DNA from: Adiantum capillus-veneris
Lineage: Eukaryota > Streptophyta > Polypodiopsida > Polypodiales > Pteridaceae
NCBI GenBank assembly: GCA_014529385.2
Contig: CM043971.1
Span: forward strand, 85,616,340 to 85,680,339
Direction of reading: 5' to 3'
DNA length: 64,000 nt
Below are positions 35,165 through 45,793 of this stretch, one piece after another. The stretch's first letter is position 1; every line of letters begins with the position of its first letter. Below the pieces are notes generated by a model, which saw only the letters and a list, made by a program, of their open reading frames with translations, was not told where the DNA came from and made no database searches. A program made the translations under genes and the position numbers.

Positions 35165-35172
35165 AGCAAACT

Positions 35173-35569
35173 AAAAAAAATCAGATGACCAAAACGTGCA
35201 TGCCAAAGTTTTGCATCGGAAATAGCCCTTGAATCTGCAACTGCATTTACAAAATTTTCCCACACTTGTCATACAAAGTGAGCTTATACAGCCCACGGAA
35301 CAAAAGCCCAGATGCAACAATTTCATCACCAAAATTGAGATCATAAACTGTACATCTGTCTTCCACAAATTTGAATACAAGTCCAGTTCTAGCAAGTGCA
35401 GATACAAACAAAAGATTCTTCTTGATCCCAGGTACATAAAGTGCATCAACAAGCGTGAAAGAACTGCCATTTGCAGCAGTAAGCACAATCTTTTCAACTC
35501 CCTGAACCGGATAAGAGGCATTGTTGGCACAAGTGATTGAATCCCATGAGGGACAGACTCGAGAGACGT
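35173..35569 (-). pseudogene. Copia protease C-terminal part and pre-integrase start
   Basis: Holds the block LYVPGIKKNLLFVS that follows the copia protease active site, then LTLYDK and the LWHARFGHL start of the pre-integrase zinc domain. The active-site end (expected D-S-G-A) lies at the junction with element D, and a poor version is found at 40517-40560. Confidence 0.85.
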
Positions 35570-36327
35570 TGGTGCACCCAAAATATGTCGATGCCAGATA
35601 TGGGCTCATGCAAGGGTATGGATGCATACAGTTGCACATGATGGTGCTAGGGCATGTGTCTAAATCTGTTGTGGCCAAGCAAAAGTGGAAGTGTATGTCC
35701 AATGCGGTTTTTTAGGCCAAGAAGGCTCCAGAATGAGGCTAATAGGGCTGGCAATCAAAAAGGTGTTCAAAAGGTGGCGAGCATGTGCCAAAGTGTGGTC
35801 TTTAATGTGCTCTCCAGGCCGGTTCAAATGGCTCGTCAAACGGAGCCCCGGGGCTCTAGATATTGTAGTTTAAAGAAAAGGTGTGTAGCAGATCCCCGAC
35901 GAGCAGGGCAGATGGGGACAGGTGGCCCGGGCTGATGTCAGTGCATATGTGTGTAGTGCTCGAGTTATGGAGCATGCCTATCTTCTCGGATCGTGAATCG
36001 GAGCTCAAGATAGCAAGTTATGGCCATTTTTTCGGTGGCCGGGTCTGAGCCCACTTGGTCACATTGGAAGATGTGCCATCTGGCGGTTTTTGAGCCTTGC
36101 CAAGGTTCTCCGTGGAAATGTTTACCATGTGGAGCTATTCAGAATCGATTGCACGTCCATCGGATGCTCGGTCGGTCAGATACAGTGAAGTGAAGTTGGG
36201 AGCATTTGGGCAGTGAACAATTGCAGATGGTTTTTCCTTGGTTTGGAGGCCTTAGTTCGAGGGTGCCAAGGGTTTGAAATGCGGAGGTGACAAGTGTAGA
36301 CGGGGCCGGGAATGTGGAGTTTCCGTT
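35570..36327 (+). repeat. Element D left terminal repeat (LTR or first part of it)
   Basis: 758 bp with no net length difference from 39759-40516. Contains a 93-codon open frame conserved in the other copy but of no recognised family. End position is uncertain by a few bases because the repeat and the possible target duplication both include CCGTT. Confidence 0.85.
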
Positions 36328-37391
<1,064 letters not shown>

Positions 37392-37605
37392 GGAGGTAGA
37401 GCAAAGTGCGGCGAAGTGCGAAAGCTCATTCGTGGTTTTGGAAAGCGCGTGTGCGCTTGGTAAGTGTGCCGGTGGAGCCGGATTGGGTGCAGGTCGTGTT
37501 TGTGAAGGTGTTTCTTAGTGGATTGGGGTGCTGTGTTGACCTTGGGCTATAGAGAGGCATTTTTGGTCGTGCAGGGTGTCGTCCCCATTCCCCCTCTGCA
37601 TCTTC

Positions 37606-37623
37606 TGGTGCCCCCACTGAGGA
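37606..37623 (+). other. PBS-like sequence, element D
   Basis: TGGTGCCCCCACTGAGGA lies five bases after a CA (37599-37600) and about 85 bases before gag. One mismatch to the site at 24870-24887 in element H. Conservation in two separate elements supports a minus-strand primer site. Confidence 0.55.
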
Positions 37624-37708
37624 GCGCCTTATTGCTCCTATTTGAAGTGAAGGACAATGTTGCGGTGATGCCGATGGTGCAAATTTTGAAGGGCAAAGTG
37701 TGAAAGAG

Positions 37709-38827
37709 ATGGTGTGGTTGGGGTTTCTGACGTTTACAGGTGTCGAAGACGCAGAAGTATGGTTTCAAGACTACGAATTGTTCCTGTTGGAGAATGGATT
37801 GTCAAGGGAAGAAGGAGTGGTTCAGGCTTTCCCGCTCCTAGGCCGTGGAAGAACGAAGCTGTGGTACGAAAGATTACAAGTGGAAGACAAGCTGGATTGG
37901 TGCGCACTGGAAGCGGCCTTCCGGGGCAAGTTTGTGCCGAATGTGCAGTGGAGTGAAGTGAAGCGGCAGCTGGATGAGTTGAAGCAAGGCCTGGACAGTG
38001 ATTTTGGAGCGTTTGTGCGGGAATTTGAGGCCCTGTGGAACAGACTCGTCAGGATCACCGCTGTGGAGAATGCAGGTTTCTTGAAATTGTCTAAGTTTCT
38101 GGATTGCTTGCATGTGGATGTGCACGATAAGGTGGAAGTTGATGGGCCGGTGTCATATGCAGAGGCGGTGGCCTTTGCAAGAGGTCGTACGAAGAAGCAT
38201 CAAGCAAGGCAAGGAGAGTCCAATCCGATGGTGTCCACACCAGTTGAAGTGAAGGAGGTAAAGGCACAGCAGGTGCTAGAGGGTCTACGTATGCAAGAAG
38301 AGCCAAGGGTGTTGTGGCTGGAAAGAGACAAGGTCATTTCTATGCCTAGAATTCCAGACAGGAGGGATATAATGGTCGAAGAAGTGCCAGTGATTCCAGG
38401 TGATGAAAATGTGTTGGCAGATTCAGCTATGGATAATCGAATTCCTGGGGAGCGTGCCCATGGCCATCAAGTGAGGTTTGCTGATGAGACTAAAGCGGTA
38501 AAGATGGACGAGGTTCCATATTCTGAGGTAGAGGAAGAGCACGAGTCGAATGGTGGCAGCTCTTTGGATGGAGATACGACTTGGGAAACGGGGTCGACAT
38601 CCTCTAGTTATGATGTTTATGACGTTTTATGTGTGAAGAAGATAGCAGATGCTACTAGTTCCAAAGTGTTGGAGGATTCTGAAGTCCGTCAAGTGGTAGT
38701 TGAGGCCAAGGTGGCTATACAATTTGTAGAGGCTGTTGAGGAGACAGGCATAAAGCCAAGGAGTTGTGATGAGGTGGAAGAAGGTAGTGTGCAGGACCAA
38801 AGCAGTGAGCAAGCCCATCTTGAGTGA
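37709..38827 (+). CDS. Element D gag
   Basis: 373 codons from ATG. The first 160 residues form a retrotransposon gag (capsid) domain: WFQDYELFL, the LWYERL segment, a FVPNVQWSEVKRQL block and FEALWNRL. The rest is Glu/Val-rich and acidic with no zinc knuckle. Gag would form particles, but the element lacks enzymes, so it would need a helper element. The frame ends in TGA at 38825, yet stays open in the same frame to 39562. Confidence 0.8.
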   Translation: MVWLGFLTFTGVEDAEVWFQDYELFLLENGLSREEGVVQAFPLLGRGRTKLWYERLQVEDKLDWCALEAAFRGKFVPNVQWSEVKRQLDELKQGLDSDFGAFVREFEALWNRLVRITAVENAGFLKLSKFLDCLHVDVHDKVEVDGPVSYAEAVAFARGRTKKHQARQGESNPMVSTPVEVKEVKAQQVLEGLRMQEEPRVLWLERDKVISMPRIPDRRDIMVEEVPVIPGDENVLADSAMDNRIPGERAHGHQVRFADETKAVKMDEVPYSEVEEEHESNGGSSLDGDTTWETGSTSSSYDVYDVLCVKKIADATSSKVLEDSEVRQVVVEAKVAIQFVEAVEETGIKPRSCDEVEEGSVQDQSSEQAHLE

Positions 38828-39562
38828 CAAGAGGATGAATGTTCAAGCTCGTGTGGTCATGTTTGCTGGGATGATGAGGTTGATTGGGGATTCGATGACC
38901 CGGTGGTTGACATGGAGGAGGAATCACAGGTGCTTGTTGAGAGGGCGCTAGCCAGGATACAGGTTAAAGGTAGCCTTGTGCTTTGTCCGCCACTAGGCGA
39001 GGAGAAACTTGAAGAACAGGTACAGGTGGCTGATCTACAAGAAGTGATGGTGGACCCCCATGGACCAGGTGATGTGACAGAGCTTGGAGCGGTTGGAGTT
39101 GAGGATGATGCTGGTATGGAAGCAGGTATGGAGTTGATGGCGGCTAACGTGCCTATGTGTGAGGATCTTTTAGTGCAACAGGAATGTTTCTTTGTGCGTG
39201 AAGAGAATTCCAAGAATGCGGCCTTGTTTGATATGTTAAGGGAGGCGTGTGCCTTGTGGTTGAAGGGTATGCTTATAAATACAGCAGTGCATTGGGCCAT
39301 CAACCAGCTACAGGATTCCATGGAGGAGACCTCCAGTTTATCGAGTGGGGAGGAAGGGTCAGATATGTTTGTTTTGAGTGATGGTGTGCTTGGTGATGCG
39401 TGGTTTGAAGTGGGTAGTTTACCAATGAATGCTTTGAGTGGTGGAGATATGCTATGGGCAGGGTATTTGGATGATTGGACATGTGCTGGAATGCGGCACT
39501 ATAGGAAGCTGCTACAGATGGTTGGACGAGATCAGTGTCAAGTGTTTGATCCAGGCGGTTGA
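38828..39562 (+). CDS. Element D gag extension, same frame after one TGA
   Basis: 244 further codons in the same frame as gag with no other stop. Acidic, with a Cys-rich start (CSSSCGHVCW), Val/Glu-rich middle, and Ser/Gly/Asp-rich end. No protease motif seen. Either the TGA is a recent nonsense mutation, or this extension is made by occasional read-through as a longer Gag form. No ATG is needed for the second view. Confidence 0.5.
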   Translation, partial: QEDECSSSCGHVCWDDEVDWGFDDPVVDMEEESQVLVERALARIQVKGSLVLCPPLGEEKLEEQVQVADLQEVMVDPHGPGDVTELGAVGVEDDAGMEAGMELMAANVPMCEDLLVQQECFFVREENSKNAALFDMLREACALWLKGMLINTAVHWAINQLQDSMEETSSLSSGEEGSDMFVLSDGVLGDAWFEVGSLPMNALSGGDMLWAGYLDDWTCAGMRHYRKLLQMVGRDQCQVFDPGG

Positions 39563-39758
39563 TGACAGGTAAAGCAGGGGGTTGGGCAACCCGCCTAAGG
39601 GAAGACCAACAGAAAAGTAAGAGCTATGCAAATATTGTACATACAGGTTGTGGTGTGGTTTGAGGTTTGCTCAATGTTGGTGTGGTTATGCTGTTTTTGT
39701 GTGCAGTGAGTATGCTTTTGGTTGAGCATAAATGCTCAATGAGAGGGTTGGGCAATGA

Positions 39759-40516
39759 TGGTGCACCCAAAACATGTCGATGCCACATATGGGCTCATGC
39801 AAGGGTATGGATGCATACAGGCGCACATGATGGTGCTAGGGCATGTGTCTAAATCTTTTGTGGCCAAGCGAAAGTGGAAGTGTATGTCCAATGCGGTTTT
39901 TTAGGCCAAGAAGGCTCCAGAATGGGGCTAACGGGGTTGGCAGTCAAAAAGGTGTTCAAAAGGTGGCGAGCATGTGCCAAAGTGTGGTCTTTAATGTGCT
40001 CTCTAGGCCGGTTCAAACGGGTCGTCAAACGGAGCCCCGGGGCTCTAGATATTGCAGTTTGAAGAAAGGGTATGTAGCAAATCCCCAACGAGCAGGGCAG
40101 ATGGGGACAAGTGGCCCGGGCTGATGTCAGTGCATATGTGTGTAGTGCTCGAGTTATGGAGCATGCCTATCTTCTCGGATCGTGAATCAGAGCTCAAGAT
40201 AGCAAGTTATGGCCATTTTTCCGGGGGCCGGGTCTGAGCCTACTTGGTCACATTGGAAGATGTGCCATCTGGCGGTTTTTGAGCCTTGCCAAGGTTCTCC
40301 GTGGGAGTGTTTACCATGTGGAGCTATTCGGAATCGACTGCACGTCCATCGGATGCTCGGTCGGTCAGATACAATGAAGTGAAGTTGGGAGCATTTGGGC
40401 GGTGAACAATTGCAGATGGTTTTTCCTTGGTTTGGAGGCCTTAGTTCGAGGGTGCCGAGGGTTTGAAATGCGGAGGTGACAAGTGTAGACGGGGCCGGGA
40501 ATGTGGAGTTTCCGTT
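39759..40516 (+). repeat. Element D right terminal repeat
   Basis: 758 bp, matching 35570-36327. The junction to copia sequence falls at 40511-40516. Confidence 0.85.
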
Positions 40517-40660
40517 CCACAGTGGTATCCCTTATGGATCTAGCAGTTGGTTTTACCAAAACACAGTGCAGTAGGAGGTTCATTGAAATCAAGAACAACA
40601 TCTTGATTTTGTCCATTGCTATCCATTTTCAACCATCTAGTGTGTAGACTCGATTTAGAA
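40517..40660 (-). pseudogene. Copia gag end and protease start
   Basis: Minus strand reads a WLKMD segment, an acidic and hydrophobic linker (VVLDFNEPP), then a poor version of the C-W-I-x-D-S-G-A protease active site with a stop replacing the Trp. It continues element E on the far side of element D. Confidence 0.55.
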
Positions 40661-40942
40661 TGCACAACAGCATGCTAAACGAGTTAGCACCACAAAGATG
40701 TACCTGAAAGAGTATCGCCTTTCACTATCCATGAAAGTAACTTGCTGACCTAACTCATCAGCCAAGTGTAAGTCCTTCACTTGTTCTCAAATTTCATCAG
40801 TAAACAACCCCACCATAATTAGTGTTCAAGTAGATGCTCCAAGTAGAGCAAACTCCACTTAGCAACAACAACTTATTAATTGGATTGCTTGGTGCTAATG
40901 TATGAACTTTGCATATCCTTTAGCACAAGATTACACTTTGTA

Positions 40943-41318
40943 GTCCCCAAAGATTTGGTCTAACGGTAAGGCTTGGCCTCTCAACCTATGGGTTGTGGGT
41001 TCAAATCCCCCGTTGGGTCACACTCTAGAGGGACACCTTGTGCTCACCTGGTGTTCACGTTGCTAAGGCTCTTGCCCTTGGACACTCGAGTGCATCCTCC
41101 TCCTGGGGTGGTTCACCTGAGGAGGAGGTTCCTAGCTGGTTGCTACGAGTTCTCTCCGTCGTTCCCAGCATGTGGTGCATCAATTAGGTGGCCATGGTGA
41201 TGCCTACGCGTGGCTCTTGCCCGATGGTACGCGGCCCTTGCCTGACCATGTAACATGGATAATATTTGGAAGGGATAAGCACCTCCCCCTGTGGGCCCTA
41301 TGGTGTGTCGAAAAAAAA
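40943..41318 (+). mobile_element. SINE (tRNA-derived), full length
   Basis: About 376 bp ending in an A10 tail. The first 75 bp are tRNA-like with box A and box B. The flanks AGATTACACTTTGTA (40928-40942 and 41320-41334) are an exact 15-bp duplication, 16 bp if the adjoining A is counted. This is typical of target-primed insertion by a LINE enzyme. The body downstream of the tRNA-like head has no coding potential. Confidence 0.9.
40956..41008 (+). promoter_or_regulatory. SINE internal RNA polymerase III promoter
   Basis: Box A TGGTCTAACGG (40956-40966) fits TRGYNNARNNG. Box B GGTTCAAATCC (40998-41008) matches GGTTCRANNCC. The spacing of 31 bases is normal for tRNA genes. The tRNA-like fold is not complete enough to call a functional tRNA gene. 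Confidence 0.88.
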
Positions 41319-41334
41319 AAGATTACACTTTGTA

Positions 41335-42110
41335 AGCTGCCTATCCCCTTGGATAAATGACAGTGAGGTGTGTTTTCCCCACGGTTTACACACAATCTTC
41401 CTAGATGGATGGTAAATGGGAGCACAATATCGTACAACATTGTTGAAGAATCAACAATGCCTGAATAACCATCATGGTTAACTTGAAAGATCCACAAGCA
41501 CCCAAATCAAGCCATGACCTCTATTGATGATTGGTAGACCAAAAAGTAATCCCATAGAGATATGGCACATGGAGTGCAAAATGCTTCATAAGCAACAACT
41601 TGATGAATACGCATGTTGTTCCAAATCATCTTTTTCTAAACACTAGGGCCCATAACACCTAGTGTGCATGCATTTAGCAAAAAACAGATCCAAACTTGTA
41701 TATCTATAATCATCCTTGCCAATACTTATAGCAAATGTGATGCTTAGAGAACACATTAAAGAGCACACAAATGTGATGCTTCGAGCACACATTAAAGAGA
41801 AATGTAAATAGTTCTGAAAAGAAACTAAATACTTGTTGTTGCAATCATTTGCAAGCCATGCAAAAATGTTTGAACCATAATAGACGGTGAAACATGAATT
41901 ACTTCTAGGGACAAAAAATGAAACCTTCTCATAACAACTCAGAGCCTTGCTATATGTATAAACAACCATCTGTAATGTTGTTCAACAGTACTTGTTCCTG
42001 AACAAGTCATTATAAGTATCTAACAATTTTCAGCCATAGAAATTTCCCTTGATATGTTGTGTTGAAAATGGTCTAGAAAATAGATTTGACCAGCACACCT
42101 GAGGACTTTG
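41335..42110. other. Unassigned stretch
   Basis: No gene, LTR boundary or repeat recognised. It could hold the missing gag or 5' end of copia element E. Confidence 0.5.
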
Positions 42111-43109
42111 TTGTGACACATACTTGAAATAGGGGCACCAGTGCGAGCCCCAGAGACTCATATTCGCCACATATGGAATATGTCTCATATAAGAATGTCT
42201 GAAAAAAGAACATCCTTCAAGTACAAAATGTACTTGTGCGTGGAGGTAACTGCAAACACTCTAAAACGGGAGTGAGAGGGACCCTCATTAGCCTTGCTCC
42301 ACACTGGCTAAACCGAACTCCGTGAGTTCCTAGACCATGTTGCATCCCACGTGACAACATGTGCCAAATAAACCCTACAAATGGGTCTATAACTGCATAA
42401 TGCAAAAAATGTATGTTGGACACAACGGCCCAAAATTCTTGGCTCTAAAATGACCGTGTCATCTCTCTAAAGAGAAAAAATGGATGAAAGCCATCCAACT
42501 GTCACCCGACCTAAAAGCATAATGAAAATCAAAACTAAACCAAATCTGAAGCGTACCTGGAGGGTGAACATAGTGGTCACCTATGCGTAGTGAAAGGCAT
42601 CGCGCCAAATGTCGCGCCTGCAAAGGCCTAGGAATACTATGGCCTATGGCCGTGACCCCTCTTGGGTTTGCCCAAGGAGTCGGTGGACTTCTTTTCTTAA
42701 AAACACAGTGTGAATGTTCTAAGAATGGACCATCCACTCTTACTAAGTGATTTAGTAATCACAAGCCGGATCTTACCCCAAAACTGTACTCATAGAGGCA
42801 CTCTTAGTGCTAAGAGGAGCTCCACTGAAGTTGGAGTGGTATTTACAACTACTTCTTTTTCACATCCCAAAATCCATAATCTGGGGTTTGTGTGAATAGC
42901 CGTGCGGTCAAAAATGCTAGCTTCATCCATACACTGTGGTAGAGATAAGCCCTTACGGTTTGAAGACGTTCAAAAACTCAACTGGACTGAAAGGGCGTGG
43001 TAATGCGTGTGCTAGTCTCCACCCAACCGTGCTATCTTATAGCCTCCCCCTAGCGTACACACTGTCCGGTCGTGCCGGTGGCCTTGCCCATAGGACCCAT
43101 GTCCTTACA
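42111..43109 (-). repeat. Element F 3' LTR (minus strand), left end uncertain
   Basis: The right boundary is firm: on the minus strand it begins TGTAAGGAC directly after the PPT (43110-43121) and the pol stop. The left end is a guess near the TGTGACACA at 42112, because the second LTR lies outside the window. Confidence 0.55.
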
Positions 43110-43408
43110 TTACCCCCCTTGGAGAATCGTTTTCGTCCTCGAAAACGAACATAGGAAAATGTTTCTTAAGTGCGGAGACATTCTCCCATGTAGAACCTTC
43201 TTCAGGTCTATCTAGTCATTTTACCAACACCTGTCGCCTGACATGATGTCTGGTGCGAAGCTCATGAGAATCCAAAATCTTTTTGGGCTCATGATGAATG
43301 CTTGGCGGTTCGATAAGGTCAACTAACACACCTGTGTCAATGACATTATCATTGTGTCCTAGCTGCTTTTGTAAACGGCTAACATGAAAAACAGGATGAA
43401 CTCGTGAG
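43105..43408 (-). pseudogene. Element F pol C-terminus with chromodomain
   Basis: Minus strand reads the VFHVSRLQK segment of the Ty3/gypsy integrase tail, then a chromodomain (RRQVLVKWLDRPEEGSTWE and a following helix ending in a HFP-type segment). The stop at 43105-43107 overlaps the LTR by a few bases. The rest of pol is displaced to the right by the insertion of element G and lies beyond the window. Confidence 0.85.
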
Positions 43409-43580
43409 TGTCAGAACAAGGGTCCTGTAACCTAAGAACTAGGATGGTCATGGACTACGGCCAAGGGTTTGGCTAGACAATGTTGACAGGGGGTCTGTCT
43501 AGGGCAAGGGGCTAGGAACCCGCCTATATAATGGGAGGTTGGGAGGAGGATCTTCAGTCTAGTTTCCCCTAGTTCTTACA
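43409..43580 (+). repeat. Element G 5' LTR with TATA box
   Basis: 172 bp, TGTCAGAAC to CTTACA, with CTATATAATG at 43524-43533 as a promoter. Very short for a plant gypsy element. Called from boundary signals and PBS; the partner LTR is not in the window. Confidence 0.65.
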
Positions 43581-43581
43581 C

Positions 43582-43593
43582 TGGTATCAAAGC
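43582..43593 (+). other. Primer binding site of element G
   Basis: TGGTATCAAAGC starts one base after the LTR and matches the complement of initiator tRNA-Met with one mismatch. Confidence 0.8.
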
Positions 43594-44430
43594 TTAGGTT
43601 AGCTAGGAAGTCTCTCTTCCACTCTCTCTCTAGGCGTGCTCACTTTTGGCTCCTAAAAATAGGGCCTTGAGGTGAGAACCGTGGCTTTTTTAGAGATTTT
43701 ACCAAATTTAGCAAAGGGGCTTGCCTAAATCGGGTATGTTGTCCGTTTTGGACGTGGGTGGCTGGTGCACGAAACGACACGCGCTCAGGCTTGAAGGGAG
43801 CGCCTTGGTCAAGATGCTGTGTTTCTATGGGCTCGTGGCCTAGGGGTGCTTGAGCAAGCCGCACACAAGCTTCTCCTTGCTCGTGTTTTTGCTCCACGCT
43901 GCCTGCAAGTTTTTTTTCCTCAAAACTCGTTTGATTTCATATGGCATGGCGAATTGACACAAGATTTTGAGACTTAGACATTCTTGGTGGCCCTTCCCAC
44001 AAGCAAGGCGGCTCACAAGCAAGAGCCTTCGTGTGCGGAGCAAGCATCAAGCTATCTCGGCTTTCCCTCGAGTTTCACGGCTTACTGTTTAACTCAGTTA
44101 TTGCAAAAAATTCTAGATTTCTGCATATTTTTACATTTGCGGTAGTTTCCATTGGAGTTCGTGCAACATAATCATTCGCCAATTAAGAAATCTTTCAATA
44201 ATCGAGCTTCTTCACAACCGTGACAATTCGACCATCTCCACTACAAGATTTCAGTCATCTTGTGAACCACGGGCGATTTTGCAGAATTCGTTTTTTACGC
44301 CGCTTGTGCAAATTCTTCCTTTTTCGATGGTCAGGTGCTAGGACGCACAAGTGGAATTAGCTATACTTGGCAAGTGCTACCAACATCACGTTTTTTTTTT
44401 TGAGTACTTATTTCACTGCACTGTGTCGCC
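43594..44430 (+). other. Element G untranslated leader
   Basis: No gene. Ends with a T-run just before the gag ATG. Confidence 0.6.
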
Positions 44431-44864
44431 ATGGATTCGGATATCAATATGACATTCGATTTTGAGCAAAGTACTCCTGATCCTACCAATGATGTCTCGT
44501 GGCCGGATCCTCTCAAGGAGAGTACCCGCGATGCTACGGCAGGAGAAGATACTTACGAATTGCTCGATATTCAAGAATTTCGTGCACTTCAGACACGCAT
44601 GACAGTCATGGATGAAAATTTTAAAGCTTTAAATGAAAATGTTACTAAACTTTCCACATTAGTCATTCAATTAATACAACAGCAGTCTAAGAGTCCTGCT
44701 GACACCCACATGCATGAGCACGGTGGAACACAAGGGCAAGGCCCAATTAACGAAACACTGCATACTCTCACTGCCAAAGAGGTAGATGACTTGTTAAAGA
44801 ACTTTAAACCACCAATTTTCAAGGGCAAAGACCGAGATCGCAATAAGGATGCAGTGAACATCTT
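44431..44864 (+). CDS. Element G gag, first part
   Basis: Opens with ATG and an acidic N-terminus, then a helical segment rich in Thr, Val and Leu (about residues 45-90, likely coiled coil), and a KPPIFKGKDRD lead-in to the capsid domain. Interrupted after ATCTT by element C. It is continued in the same frame from 63852 once one copy of the duplication is discounted. Confidence 0.8.
44860..44864. repeat. Target site duplication, element C (left)
   Basis: ATCTT, repeated at 63852-63856. Confidence 0.9.
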
Positions 44865-45772
44865 TGTTTGGCAGACGAAGCGACAAGCGGCCATTTCCAG
44901 AGAAGGGTCATATTTTTATGAGAAACCTTTGTAAAATTCTTTTGTAAGAGAGCATCTCTAAGCAGAGAACTTATCAAAGGATTTATGTTTATTCTTCTGG
45001 GAGCAATTGTATATTAGAGAGCCAGTTAGAAGTTTAGGAGCTTTTGGCCGGACAAGCCATTGTAAAGACCTAAACTATAAAGGTCATTTTTTGTAAGTTT
45101 GAACATTATATTTGTGATGAGAAACTGAGAAGACAGCGTACGTTTGAGAGCTCCTTCTTGCTCCAACTTGTAATCTTCGCTATTGTGGCTACGGTAATCC
45201 AAATTCAGATTCGTTTATTGCATTGTGTTCCTCTTACTTTGCTCTTCCATTCAAGTGTAATCATTCAAGATTTGGTGTAGGTATTTAATTACGAGTTTGA
45301 GACCTTAAGTCGCTGTTTTAAGTGTCTATACGTGTATTTTATGTTGTTTTGACCCTAGGAGAGGCTTCAGGGACCCTAAAACGACCCACTAGGATCACCT
45401 GTGCTGTTTTTGTGACTTTTGGATGAACGATCGCGATCTTTGTACCTCTCCAGAATGCTGTGACAGTGATAGGATGTGATCCTGATAGTCCCCTGTAGCT
45501 TCCCTTCAAGTTTCCTGCGATTCCAAATAGATTTGCATGGTAAACGGGCGTGACGACTGTAGAGCTGTGTAGAAGGACGTACTCATATTACTTGGAGATA
45601 GTGCGTTTGATTTGCTTGTAGAGTTAGTAAATGCATCTCATCGAGTTCAATTCATTAGGATTTACACCCTAGTGAGTTTCCATGCCTCATCCTGGTCACT
45701 TCCCTTGTATTGATAAATATGTTGATGCTTGAGAGCTATGCTGTGGACGTCCGTCACGGCGATCCGCAAACA
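44865..45772 (+). repeat. Element C 5' LTR
   Basis: Starts TGTTTGGCAG, ends CAAACA. Differs from the 3' LTR by scattered substitutions and about 78 bp of net length near the end (roughly 45545-45640). It contains one copy of the element's CGATCGCGATC motif at 45427-45448 and an ACTATAAAGG TATA-like site at 45074. Confidence 0.93.
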
Positions 45773-45773
45773 T

Positions 45774-45793
45774 TGGCGCCGCTGTGCTGGGGA
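45774..45793 (+). other. Primer binding site of element C
   Basis: TGGCGCCGCTGTGCTGGGGA starts one base after the LTR. Same first seven bases as element A. Confidence 0.75.

Noticed and set aside
35654-35935. 93-codon ORF present in both terminal repeats of element D (also 39843-40124)
   Set aside because: Shared because the repeats are recent copies. Composition does not suggest a protein.
40956-41030. Possible host tRNA gene
   Set aside because: Boxes A and B are good, but the sequence continues into a 300-bp body with poly-A tail and TSD, so it is a SINE head.
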